This document shows positions 31,986 through 42,732 of a stretch of 64,000 nucleotides of DNA, one piece after another (the stretch's first letter is position 1; each line of letters opens with the position of its first letter). The position numbers and the translations under genes are program-made. Location: NCBI GenBank assembly GCA_020466095.1, contig CM035808.1, positions 81,756,779 to 81,820,778 on the forward strand. Reading direction: 5' to 3'. Below the pieces are notes generated by a model that saw only the letters and a program-made list of their open reading frames with translations, was not told the origin of the DNA and did no database searches. This DNA comes from Chlorops oryzae (taxonomy: Eukaryota; Arthropoda; Insecta; Diptera; Chloropidae).

Positions 31986-32339
31986 TACGCAAAATCGCCA
32001 AGTGTATTCAGACTCAAGAGGCCATTTCACGGTCGGATCTTTGATCGAATTAGTCACATGTGTCGGTGAAAGGTAGAGTCCGTGTGCACATAGACTTTAG
32101 TTTTCACTAGCACGGTTGAAGGGTTCGTTCAGGAATCTGACAGTGAATTGGCCGCTTTACGCCCAGGTTTCCTTATCTGAGGCTCTCATGCAAATATTAA
32201 TTACATTTATATGCATATTAATTATAATAATGCTTCATATCATGTTATTAATTCCAAACTAGACTTAAGCTTTTCCTTCTTATTGATGGACTCATGTAAA
32301 ATGAGTGATACAATAAATAAATTAAAAGTTAAAAAAAAA

Positions 32340-33506
32340 AACTTATTCGTTTTTTACCAATATTTTTCCATAACTTTTCGGCATATGACTGTCACTTATT
32401 TGTCAAAAAACTAAGTTTGTTGCCAGGTTATTTAGGAGTAGTTGCGCTCAATAAAGAAAAATATATATCTTTATCAAAACATTTAACGTCTAAAGATAAA
32501 CAACATATGGAAATACGCTTTCTGGACTCAATAAGATTTTTACCATCAAGTTAAGACACCTTAGCTAAAAATTTGGGGTACGATAATTTTCACATTTTAA
32601 GTAGTGTGTTTTCACGGGAAGAGGAACGAAATTTATTAACACGTAAAGGTGTATTTCCATATGAATACATTAACACTTTCCGAAGCCTTCACGAAACAAG
32701 TTTACCACCACGTGAAGCATTTTACAAATAGACTAACAAATAAGGCATGTTTTAATGAAGATTATCAATATGCACAAAATGTTTGATCTTCAAGATTATA
32801 TGTCCATATATTTAAAGACAGTCGTTTTATTATAAGCAGATGTTATGGAAAACTTTAGAAAAGTTTCCTAAAACATCCATAAATTAGATCCTTGTCAATA
32901 TTTAACATTACCAGCGCTATCATGGGATGCAGTGCTCAAGTATACAAAAATTGAATGAGAGCTTTTAACTGACATTCAAATGCTCTTTTTATTTCGGAAT
33001 GGTATTCGAGGTGGTTTGGTTCAATGCAGTAAAAGACATTCAACTGCAAACAATATGTACAATTGTATATTTAGATGCAAATAATTTGTATGGATATGCA
33101 ATGTCTGAATGTCTACCGTATGGAGGATTTAAGTGGATTGAAAACATAGAAAACTTCAACGTTTTCTCAATATCAGACAATTTTTTAAATGTGTATATAT
33201 TAGAAGTCGATTTGGATTATCTGAATGAATTTCACGACTTGCATAATGATCTTCCTCTTTGTCCAACAAATAAAAAGCCACCATGTGGAAAACTACCAAA
33301 ACTTATAGCAGACTTGACTCCAAAACGTAACTATGTCGTTCATTACAGAGTTCTTCAGTTATGTTTAAAGCATAATCTTAAGCTTGTTAAAGTTCATAGA
33401 ACCTTAGAGTTCAAACAATCGCCATGGTTACAAAAATATAGTGATTTAAATACCAAGTGCAGACGAAACGCTTAAAGTGATTTTGAGAAACATCTTTTCA
33501 AGTTAT
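32340..33506 (+). pseudogene. Polinton DNA polymerase, piece 3 (ExoII-III to palm)
   Basis: The frame resumes exactly after the Jockey tail with FLPIFFHNFSAYDCHLF, then FLDSIRFLPSS, LLTRKGVFPYEYI and the GIRGGLVQ block. From 32999 an open frame has the palm motif YLDANNLYGYAMSECLP and KLIADLTPKRNYVVHYR, then HRTLEFKQSPWLQKY. At least seven stops or frameshifts between 32550 and 32990, and one at 33474, show decay. Interrupted at FKL by the second Jockey element. Confidence 0.92.
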
Positions 33507-33998
33507 AGAGTCGCACAGCTGCGTTCGGTTGCGATTTTAAACGCTTCAGAGAATTACATTGGTAAAACAAGTGAAACACCAATAAGAAGACACAGAGCTC
33601 GTCACTTTTTCTCGAGAGTCGATCCGTGTTGCTGCTGAGTCGGTTCCAGGGACCTCCGTTCGTAAAAAGTCAATTCAGGAGTTCAAATTTAACTTTTCTT
33701 TTTCCTCAAAGATAAGTATATTTCGTGTTTGTATACACATATACACATAAATAGTTAACAAAAAACTCTTTTTAGAGAAAGAGACGGCTGGTTGCTGCAG
33801 CTGATACAGCTGTTAGCTGATCATCAATATTGAGTGATGCCAATCGATCGCTCACCTCAAAAGCTTACTCAATAGCTTACTGAAAAGCATATCGTTGACA
33901 CAAACCATGGCATAAATCAAGTTCCACAACAACCCAGCAAACAAATTCTCAGTGACAACAAAACTGTCGATCAGTCCGCAGGAAATAACCATTTCGCA

Positions 33999-35169
33999 GT
34001 GGTGAAAAGCCATTTCCAGAGGCCACGTTCTTTCTCCTCCAGCGAAATCAATTCGAACTCTCTAAAGAAAAACTGCTCCGTGAACCCTGTTCAAACTGTT
34101 ATATCGGATGCAGCTCCAATTTCTTCTCACATGCCTTGTACCTCAATAAAAAGCTCAACCAATTCAGGTAACGCAGCTATAGATGCAATTAATAATCAAA
34201 ATAATATGGGAAAAAAACAAAGTGAACAGCAAGCGGTGCTAATTGGCATGCATCGGTACGTTAATATAACGAAAAGAAAAAGAATCCCGGCGGGAAAAGG
34301 TGATGCTAGGGCTAAACTCGATAAAATTGATACTATATCAACTCCTCCTAAAACCTTGTTAGGTAACCGATTTGCTCCACTAGCTGAAAACTCCGATGAA
34401 GCTTCATCCGAAAATCAGCCAAAGAAAGAACTTAAACCGCCACCAATCTATTTACGTGAGCGTAGCTCTAACAAACTTGTTGCCAGTTTAGCTCAACTTT
34501 TAGGCAACAACAACTTTCATATTTTCCCGTTGACAAAAGGAAATATCCATGAAACTAAAATTCAAACAAAAACGGAAGAAAATTACCGCAAAGTAGTTAA
34601 ACACTTAGAGAGTCGAAATAAGAACTTTTACACCTACCAATTAAAGAGCAGCAAAGGAATTGCTGTAGTGATAAAAGGTATAGAAGCAGACGTTGATACC
34701 AACGATATTAAAAACGCCCTTGGCGAAAAGGGTTTCCATGCTAGCGCAGTAATAAATATTATAATAGAGCTAAAGTTCCGCAGTCAATGTTTAAAGTTGA
34801 TATTTTACCAGACAACCTGAAGCTTAAAAAAAATGAAACTCATCCTATTTATAATTTGATATATTTATTAAATCGAAAAATTACAGTTAACGCACTGTGT
34901 GCGTTATATGTGGAGAGCTTCATTATAGCTCCGTTTGCAATAACAAACTGCAGAACGATAGCAGCTTAGTTAAATGCAGTAATTGCCAAGGAAACCATAC
35001 CGCAAATTACAGGGGCTGCCTGGTCTACCAAGAATTGAAGCAGCGTATTAACATTCGAAAAGAATCGGCGCGAAATCCTTCAAAAAATATTCTTGTGTCT
35101 GCTTTAGCAGCTCCTCGAAACTTTGCTTCTAATCCAGTTATGTCAGGAGTTTCATATGCAAGTGCATAA
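33999..35169 (+). pseudogene. Jockey copy 2 ORF1, frameshifted
   Basis: Open from 33999 to about 34765 (MVKSHFQRPRSFSS... KLKPPPIYLRERS... YQLKSSKGIAVVIKGIE), then a frameshift moves it to the frame at 34787 (FKVDILPDNLKLKKNE). A deletion removes the first zinc knuckle; the second and third remain in the frame 34897-35169 (CVICGELHYSSVC; CSNCQGNHTANYRGC). RNA-binding ORF1 protein by homology to copy 1. Confidence 0.85.
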
Positions 35170-36157
35170 AAGTCCGCGAATACAGTAATACAACCTACAA
35201 ATTCGGCTAGCAATTTAGAAATTATGATTTCCACACTAACACAAAGCTTGTCCCAATTTATGCAATCAATGCAAAGCTCAATAGACAGGCTTGTGCAAAT
35301 GCAAACACAATTAATGACACCTCTTTTGGCAGAAATATGAGTATCTTAAAAATATGTGCATGGAACGCAAACGGGTAAACCAAGCACAAGCTACAATTAC
35401 AAAATTTTCTTACCCGCGAAGAAGTTGACGTAATGCTTCTTTCCGAAACCCACTTAACAAATAAGAACTTCTTTTCAATTCCTGGGTATATATTTTATAA
35501 ACCCAACCATCCGGATGGTAAGGCACATGGGGGCACCGGTGTCCTTATTCGAAATAGAATACGGCACTTTTTCTCAGGTTCCTACGACAAAGAATTTATT
35601 CAGGCCACAACAATATGCGTGCAATATAAAAGTAAAACTTGGCTATATCGGCAGTCTACTGCCCACCTCGATTCAGTGTCAGCAAAAGAATGTTCTAAGA
35701 TTTCTTTAAAACATTGGGAGACAAGTTTCTTGCAGCAGGGGACTACAACGCGAAACATACGTTTTGGGGTTCCCGTATTTGCAATCCAAAGGGACAACCA
35801 TTGTACAGGGCAGTTGTTGACAAAAATAATAGACTGGAATTTGCTTCCCCTAGACAGCCTACTTACTGGCCGACAGACCCAAATAAAATCCGTGACCTTT
35901 TAGATTTCGGAATCACAAAGGGCATTAAAAGGGAATATATCTCAACACGCTCATTGTCCGCTCTATCGTCAGATCATTCACCCATAGTTTTCTTTTTACA
36001 TGAACTTCAAAGACAAGTTCAGGTTTCTTCCAGACTAACAAATTCAAGAACCAATTGGTTAAGGTATAAAAAATATATAAGTTCTTATATTTATACAAAT
36101 TATTAGATTGCAAACAATGACCACATTGATGATGCTGTTACAGCCCAATAAGCACAA

Positions 36158-37320
36158 CGAGTTCGAATCGAATTCGAATCGAATTCGTTTTGACGTGCAA
36201 ACTCTTCGCGGCGAGTGTTCGCGGCGAGCTCGAATCGAATTCGAATTCGTGAGGGAGTCACCTTTTTACGCGATTCATATTTTTATCGCATTTTTTATCG
36301 TTTACGCATCGCGCGCGATTCGTATTTTGCTATCGTTTTGCTATCGCGATTTATTCGAATTTTTTATCATATTCGATTCGCCTTTTTGTCAAATTTTCGA
36401 TTATATTCGATTAGTAAAAATAAATTATTTAATTTTTATATTTAATGTATGATTCTAATAACAGTCTTATTATAAGACTATTTTCGGTAAAAAAAAAAAA
36501 AAAATTAAAACGGTTCTAATGCTGGTAACCACGCTTTTGAATCCACCGGCTGTGGGATTTGAACACCGAACCTCTTGATTTCTAGTCATACTTATTTCTA
36601 GTCTGCTTACCCATTACGCCGTCTTCGCCGAATTGAAGTGAATGACTTTTTTTCGTTTATAAGTTTAGCTTGATTCTATATTTACCTCGAATGTCTTGCG
36701 ATTTGGAAACAAATTAACAAAACTACCTTCGAGAATTAAAGTTTCGTATCCACTAAACTGAAATATTTTAAAGAATTCGAATTGAATTCGAATCGCGGAA
36801 AGCAATTTTCGCGAGCTCGCGCTTTTATCGTATTTTGCGTTCGATTCGAATTTGATTCGAAGAGAAATAGCGATAAGAATTCGAACCGTTTGCAACGAGC
36901 TCGCCTCGAGCTCGCTTTTTTATCGTGGATTTTATAAAATGCGAGCTCGCTTTTTTATCGTGAAATTCATAAGAGTCTTACCGACTACGGCACCCTGAAA
37001 GGGATTTTGAAGTTTTGTTGATATTTTGAAAAGTCCTCGAGGGCTCCCTGAAAAATGGCCCCAATGCAAAATGGCCCCAAACTGAAAATGAAAAAAGGCC
37101 CCAAAATTTGGGATCATTTTGCATTACCCCATAGTCGGTAAGACTCTTATGAATTCCACTATAAAAAAGCGAGCTCGCATTTTATAAAATCCACGATAAA
37201 AAAGCGAGCTCGCATTTTATAAAATCCACGATAAAAAAGCGAGCTCGAGGCGAGCTCGTTGCAAACGGTTCGAATTCGTATCGCGTATTGTCTTCGAATC
37301 GAATTCGCGGAAGGCAATCC
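36158..37320. mobile_element. Foldback-type element with long inverted arms
   Basis: Two arms, 36872-36988 and 37132-37281, are inverted copies built from a repeated unit (GCGAGCTCGC next to TTTTTTATCGTGGATTTT). The left arm has two units and the right arm three. The unrelated centre (36989-37131) contains GGCCCCAAA-type repeats. Outer parts on both sides are rich in GAATTCGAATCG words. The element replaces part of Jockey ORF2 around residue 265 of that protein. Exact outer limits and target duplication are not resolved. Confidence 0.7.
36550..36628 (-). repeat. tRNA-like SINE head
   Basis: On the minus strand GGCGTAATGGGTAAGC (A-box-like) and GGTGTTCAAATCCC (B-box-like), with the shared word ACTAGAAATC between them as at 15125-15192. 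It lies inside the foldback element. Confidence 0.4.
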
Positions 37321-38242
37321 CTATCAGTAGCAATAGGGAAAACAAAAATCCATCAAATGCCGAAATTGAAAATCTAGTCGCTGAAAAAAGAAGATGTAGA
37401 CGCAAATGGCAACATTCCCGATCGCCTTCATCAAAACATAAACAAGAAGAAGCTGACAAGAAGCTTAGAGCTGCTTTAGTTAGAGAAAAACAAATTCAAC
37501 AACATAATTTTGTTCAAAACTTTTCTCCGAAAGGCACATATCAAACAGCCTTCTCGTCATCAAGTCGTCTCAAGACCCCCGTAGAGGGTGAATCCCCTTT
37601 TAGAAATCCAGATGGCAGTTGGGCGCGTAACGACGAAGAGAAAGCTTCTGCATTTGCATTGCACCTTAGCAAAGTTTTCCAACCAAATCCGGGTACTTTA
37701 GGGTACATAATCCGAACTCATCCCGAAAACACTCAAAGAACTTTCATTACTATTACTCCAAGAGACATTTGCAATGTCATAAAAAATGAATTAGTATACA
37801 AAAAAGCCCCTGGGTTTGATTTTATTACCCCAGTATTGCTAAAAAATTTACCTTTGGTAGCGGTGACTTTTTTAACAGTCCTTTTTAATGCTATAATAAA
37901 GCGCGGATATTTTCCAAATGTATGGAAATGGTCGATTATAAAAATGGTGCGTAAGCCAGGAAAAGATCCTACTCAGGTTTCATCTTATCGACCTATTAGC
38001 CTTCTCCCTTGTCTCTCTAAATTATTTGAAAAATTACTGATATCCAAATTAACACTATTTCTCCAAGTGCAAAGTATTATTCCCCCACATCAGATTGGGT
38101 TTAAAAAAAAACACAGTACTATCGAACAAGTTAATCGTATTACTAATGAAATAAGAAATGCATACGAACATCGCGAAAACTGCTCAGCTGTTTTCTTAGA
38201 CGTCCAACAAGCTTTCGACAAAGTATGGCATGACGGGCTTAA

Positions 38243-39310
38243 CCCTCTAACCTTTTTTTTTTAAATAATGCAAAAAAGGAGCCGGAATAATTTTTTCTAG
38301 ACTAAAAACGACATTCTAAACACTTCTGCATTATTAGTTTTTTAATTTACCTTACCGTTTAGCCTCCAGGTGAGAAAAGATGAAATATGCCTCGGGGCAT
38401 AATTGTCGGTTTAAGTGAAAAAATATAATCAGACAGAAATTTTCATTTTGATGGATTTTATTAGAAAAAGAGATGAAGATGTGAAAAAAAATAAACAAAA
38501 GATTATTTTTTTGAATGATAATCAAAAAAACAATTTTTAGAGGTAGAGCAACACAAATGTACGTTGCATACCTTGCAAACACATTGAGTTTGTGATTTGC
38601 ATTTGGCATTTTTACAAAGTTGTTTACCACCTGCCTTCGGAAGCCAAACTGGAAGATGGTTGAAGCCATCATAGCGCACATTAGCGACTGGATGAATGGC
38701 TCGATGACCAACAGGAACAACATGACCAAGTACCGGAGTTGATGGTCGTGAAGTTGAAGGTGATGATGGATCACGTGGAGTTCTTCGTCGGCCAACAGTG
38801 TGCGAATTATATTTGATGAGGCCAGCAGCAATTTGTTCACGAAATTGCGGCAACTGCATCAATTTCTCCGCATCAGGAAAATAAATGCAAGCGGAAAAAA
38901 TATCACGTAAACCGACAATTATGCCTTGAGGCATAATTCAATTTTTCCAAGAAACTCGCACAAAACAATTTTTTTTCGAATCAAATCATATATGAAATTA
39001 AAGTTGGATAACTTACCTTTATGGAAAAAAATTATCAAACGGTAACAACTTGTTTGGTTGAAAAGATATATTGTGTTGAAAACCACAAATTTTTTTTTAG
39101 AAAATGCGGTGTTGATTTGACGGATGCTCACACACTAATGGCTATAGGCGCCAAACTGGACGTCATTTGCATATGATGTCTCAGGAGGAAATGTCATCAA
39201 ATATACTAGCAACACTATTATACTTATATTGATATCATATAACTTTACCTATGTGTTCAAAAAGTGACTTTTGTGAGTTATGCCTGGAGGCCGTGTGAAA
39301 GGTTAGAGGG
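38243..39310. mobile_element. piggyBac-type element, internally deleted
   Basis: Inverted ends CCCTCTAACCTTT / AAAGGTTAGAGGG (13 bp) flanked by TTAA on both sides (38239-38242; 39311-39314): the defining piggyBac signature. A second inverted pair lies inside: ATGCCTCGGGGCATAATTG at 38388 and its near match on the minus strand ending at 38934. It carries only the C-terminal part of a transposase. Its removal would rejoin Jockey ORF2 in frame. Confidence 0.93.
38503..38934 (-). pseudogene. piggyBac transposase C-terminal fragment
   Basis: 144 codons. The end is the cysteine-rich domain of piggyBac transposases: CKNAKCKSQTQCVCKVCNVH followed by LCC and NCFFDYH, preceded by a basic/Ser-Pro linker and a QFREQIAAGLI helix. 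The catalytic DDD core is absent, so it is not an active transposase. The cysteine-rich domain binds the element ends in the family, so a repressor-like product is conceivable but unproven. Confidence 0.85.
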
Positions 39311-40085
39311 TTAAATACAAAATTAGACGCTTACTTCCTCAAAATGTTCACAATGTCTTCGAATCTTACCTTTATATTATAATAGAAAGCTCCAAGTAAA
39401 ACATAATTCGTTTACAACCAATGATTTTGAAATAAACGCAGGAGTACCGCAAGGTAGTGTAGCCGGGCCTTTTCTTTATCCCATATTTACTGCCGATATT
39501 CCTATCGACAATCAGGTCGTAATATCAACATTTGCTGATAACACAGCTATCTTAAGTAGACATAAAAATGTATTAATATCAGCTTCCAAGCTTCAAACTC
39601 ATCTTTATAAAATTCAAAACTGGCTGGCTTTGTGGCGTATTAAAATAAATGAGTTAAAATGCCATCATGTCACATTTATGGTCAACCGAAAAGTCTGTCC
39701 AGTAGGGCGATTCTGTAACTCGTTTGCGACGTAAATCGTATCGTTAAATGAACTTAGCGATAAAATTAACGATTGAACGATTCTGTAAAAAAATCTGTAT
39801 CGATTATCGGATCGCTGTCGTTAAAATATAAAAAAGTTGGCAACGTAATACCGAAAGTTCAATTCTGTATTTTTTAACGACAAATTTCGAATCGATAAGT
39901 CGTTGTTTTAGCGATTTTCTTGTCGACAAGTTTTTTGACCTCGCAAAATAAATTTTTATGATAAAAGTGTCAAATAGCGGCAAGATTAATAAACGCAATA
40001 TTGAAAAAGCGGAATTGGTAAGAAAAATATGAATTTTCGTCGTTTGGTATATAAAATTAATTGTTTTTTTTTGTCTTTAAGTGAA

Positions 40086-40420
40086 ATGGCGTATTCGTAT
40101 TTAGCAAACTCAATAATTGAGAATGAGTTAATGGCAGGCAGACAAAGAGGAAATATGTACCGCCGGAGCTTACGAGAATGCAACAACCCATTCGATCTTA
40201 GCGAGGGAGCGTTTAAGAAACTCTATCGATTAACAACGGAGACGGCCTTAGAGTTAACCGAAAAAATAGAGACGAATTTGCACTCTTCAAGAATAACTGC
40301 TATATCCAAGGAGACACAAGTGTGGCGTTGTATGATATTTCAAAGTGATTTGTAGCTTGAATAATTTTTTTTAAGGTTCTTGCGGCTTTGCGGTTCTACG
40401 CAACAGGATTCTACCAGCGT
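40086..40420 (+). pseudogene. Harbinger nuclease, N-terminal exons
   Basis: Start at MAYSYLANSII (40086), just after a possible 5' UTR intron ending TTTAAG. It contains NPFDLSEGAFKKLYRLTTETA and ITAISKETQV. A 56-nt intron (GTGTGG... TTTTTTTTAAG, 40320-40375) restores the frame to VLAALRFYATGFYQR, the well-conserved start of the DDE_Tnp_4-type nuclease. All three catalytic acidic residues lie downstream and are deleted. Confidence 0.78.
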
Positions 40421-40600
40421 CCAACCATTCAAAATTTCGGCGAGCTCCAACCACTTTTTTTGCACTCCATTTTCCCGTGTAAAGATTGGAAACGTCCTTC
40501 CGCCAACCCACTGTTCTGCATGAAAAAGTCAATCATGACCGTTAATTGTTTTTGATTTGCACGGGAGCTTCGAATTTTCCTTTCGTGTTGCATTTCTATT
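40410..40600 (-). pseudogene. Possible Myb/SANT-like Harbinger accessory fragment
   Basis: On the minus strand FFMQNSGLAEGRFQSLHGK continues, after a frameshift, as KKWLELAEILN. The G-R-F...W-L-E-L-A-E-x-L-N pattern resembles the helix of Myb/SANT-like proteins encoded opposite the Harbinger nuclease. Short and frameshifted, so moderate confidence. Confidence 0.45.
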
Positions 40601-41481
40601 GTGAAATAAAAAATTCTGCAAACTGTTGTATAAAAAAATTATAGGTACTTACCGATTCATCAAAATCCAAAATCAATAAAGGAAAACTTTCAAAAATTTT
40701 AAATTTCGAAGACGCGTTGCCAACTTTTCGAATTTTTCATCGTTAACAAATTAGCCTTGCCTACTATTCCTAGCGACAAAAATACAGAATCACACATTCG
40801 CTAATGAAAGCGATGAAATCGTATAATAACGAAACGAATATCGGATCGGAAAAAATTTACAGAATCGCCCTGCAGACCTATTTTTGAACAATATCCGAAT
40901 TCCCCAAAAGGAGCAGGTAACATACCTTGGCATTCACCTGGAAAAAAGATTGACTTGGCGAAAGCACATTGAGACCAAAAGAACCCAAATTAAACTTAAG
41001 GCTAACAGCCTGCACTGGCTCATAAACTATCGCTCTCCCCTCAAACTGGAATACAAAATTCTTTTATACAATCAGGTCATAAAACCAATTTGGACCTACG
41101 GCTTACAACTCTATGGTAATGCAAGTGCTTCAAATATAGATATCCTGCAAAGAGCACAATCTTAAATACTAAGGTCCATCCTAGGAGCGCCTTGGTTTAT
41201 TATAAATGAAAATATTCATAGAGAGCTCAACATAGAAATGGTCAAATCTGAGTTCACCAAAATTAAAGAGAAATATTTTCAAAAATTGCAGTCACGTGAA
41301 TCCTCTTGCAGTAAGACTCGCAAATACGACCATAGTTTCGAGATTAAAAAGAAAAGATCGACCAGCAGTGTGAAAGGGCTCCATCCGACAATTCAGCACG
41401 TGTGAACTAAAATTGCAGTTCTTGCACAAAAAGCATCGGTGCTTTTTCTATCTAATATATACCACGTTTTCCTCTGCTCAT

Positions 41482-41719
41482 GCGTATTCCTTACGCACGC
41501 AATCGCCGGAGCTTATCCTAGCTAATCTGCCGCGTATTACTCGTTAAGATCGTGGCGTATTCCTTACGCATTCCATTCATCCATTTTTTTTCTCACTCAA
41601 GCGTATTCCTTACGCACACCATCGCAGAAGCTTATCCTAGCTAATCCGCCGCGTATTACTCGTTAAGATCGTGGCGTATTCCTTACGCATTCCGCCATTT
41701 CATACGTTTTCCTCATTTA
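41482..41719 (+). repeat. 119-bp tandem repeat in the 3' UTR of Jockey copy 2
   Basis: The block from GCGTATTCCTTACGCAC to CTCGTTAAGATCGTGGCG occurs at 41482 and 41601, period 119 bp, two copies with few changes. Copy 1 has 3' UTR repeats too, but of different sequence. Confidence 0.85.
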
Positions 41720-41950
41720 ATAACAATCGATAAATGCATAATTGGCTCAACCACCAGCAGATTTATGCCCAGCTTTTCCTAACCGAGGCCAGCGAACAAA
41801 TTATATTACGTATTATAAGTGAATGACTCAAATATGCTTAATGATACGTAATTATGTAAATTAGAATTAAGATTGTAAAACTTATTGTTAGACTCTTTTA
41901 TCCAAGGAGTGATACAATAAATAAGAATACTGTTTAACAAAAAATAAAAA

Positions 41951-42375
41951 AAGGTATTGAAAAATGCTGTTTACGGTAAAACTATGGAAAACATAGAAAA
42001 GGGAAGAAATATTAAGTTAGTGGAAAAGTGGGAGAGTAAGGGACACGTCTTGGTGCTAAAGCTCTTCTCGCTAAACCAAATTTTCACAATGTTAAAATTT
42101 TTACCGAAAATCTAATTTCTATAAAATTACAAAAAGAAAAAATTGTGTATGACAAGCCAGTGTACTTCGGCTTTACAGTATTAGAGTTGTCCAAGCTTAA
42201 AATGTATAGCTTTCATTATGATTATATGCTACCCAAAATTTCAAAAACATCTCTCTCTTAATTATATGGACACTGACTCCTTCATTTACACAATTAAATC
42301 GATTTTTATAGAGAAATAATAAATGACAGAGAATTAAATTTTGAAACATCGGACTATGCTACAGATAACACAGCC
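41951..42375 (+). pseudogene. Polinton DNA polymerase, piece 4 (motif B and catalytic YMDTDS)
   Basis: Resumes after Jockey copy 2 with LKNAVYGKTMENIEKG (motif B region), then KIVYDKPVYFGFTVLELSK and, after a frameshift, YMDTDSFIY at about 42268, the metal-binding motif C of family B polymerases. It continues to DRELNFETSDYATDN and breaks off at 42375 where a tandem repeat starts. Several stops are present. The thumb region is missing. Confidence 0.92.
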
Positions 42376-42381
42376 ACACAA

Positions 42382-42690
42382 AAAAAATTTTTGGTTTGAT
42401 CTGGGTATCTCACTACCTCTACCATATGTTTTCGGGGTCGCTGATTCCAAATCCGTTGCCCGTTTTGCTCCATCAGATCAGCATTTTGCCATAACCTCAA
42501 AAAACCTCAATTCGAGCTATTAAAATTTAATATCGTGGACAAATTTTTTTTTCGTTCTGATCTGGGTATCTGATTACTTCTACTATATGTTTTCGGGGTC
42601 GCTGATTCTAAATCCGATGCCCGTTTTGATCCATCAGATCAGCATTTTGCCATAACCTCAAAAAAAAACTGACACGTAATAAGATTTGGT
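42382..42690 (+). repeat. 161-bp tandem repeat with GGGGTCGCTGATTC core
   Basis: Two copies: GATCTGGGTATCT...ATGTTTTCGGGGTCGCTGATTC...CATCAGATCAGCATTTTGCC at 42398 and 42559 (period 161). It lies between the end of the polymerase fragment and the 3' end of the uncharacterised gene on the minus strand, and could be part of that mobile unit. Confidence 0.8.
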
Positions 42691-42732
42691 AATCTAATGT
42701 TTTGTGGAATAATTGTACCGTCGGCATTGGCG

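Larger units (their letters stand above)
25409..32339 (+). mobile_element. Jockey-clade non-LTR retrotransposon, copy 1
   Basis: Flanked by the 10-bp target duplication AACTTATTCG (25399-25408; 32340-32349). Contains a 5' UTR, ORF1 with CCHC zinc knuckles, ORF2 with endonuclease and reverse transcriptase, a 3' UTR with repeats, and an A-rich tail. Without the Transib insertion (26160-27930 plus duplication) it is about 5.2 kb, a full-length size for Jockey. Both ORFs carry lesions, so it is inactive. Confidence 0.93.
39715..40870. mobile_element. PIF/Harbinger-type element, internally deleted
   Basis: Inverted ends GGGCGATTCTGTAA (39715) and, on the other strand, GGGCGATTCTGTAA (40870). The flanks GTA (left) and GCA one base after the right end suggest an imperfect 3-bp duplication. 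Inside are the 5' exons of a Harbinger nuclease on the plus strand and, converging on the minus strand, a fragment resembling a Myb/SANT-like Harbinger accessory protein. The middle is deleted. Confidence 0.8.
35339..41300 (+). pseudogene. Jockey copy 2 ORF2, fragmented by insertions and frameshifts
   Basis: Endonuclease pieces at 35339-36106 (LLSETHLTNKNFF, AAGDYNAKH, SSDHSPIVF) in several frames. After the foldback element it resumes near 37345 (NAEIENLVAEKRRCRR) and continues with reverse transcriptase at 37659-38240 (SYRPISLLP, AVFLDVQQAFDKVWHDGL). After the piggyBac element come the AGVPQGSVAGP block (39441) and a catalytic block in which FADD reads FADN (39533), so a key Asp is lost. 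After the Harbinger element the C-terminal part lies at 40884-41165. Non-functional. Confidence 0.88.
33507..41950 (+). mobile_element. Jockey-clade non-LTR retrotransposon, copy 2, with three nested insertions
   Basis: Same organisation and related proteins as copy 1. Flanks AAGTTAT (33500-33506) and AAGGTAT (41951-41957) look like a 7-bp target duplication with one mismatch. It ends GAGTGATACAATAAATAA plus an A-rich tail, the same 3' end as copy 1. Interrupted by a foldback element (about 36158-37320), a piggyBac derivative (38243-39310) and a Harbinger derivative (39715-40870). Heavily frameshifted. Confidence 0.9.

Noticed and set aside
36108..36452. Frame of 114 codons rich in Ile, Arg and Phe
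   Set aside because: Translation of GAATTCGAATCG-type repeats in the foldback element.
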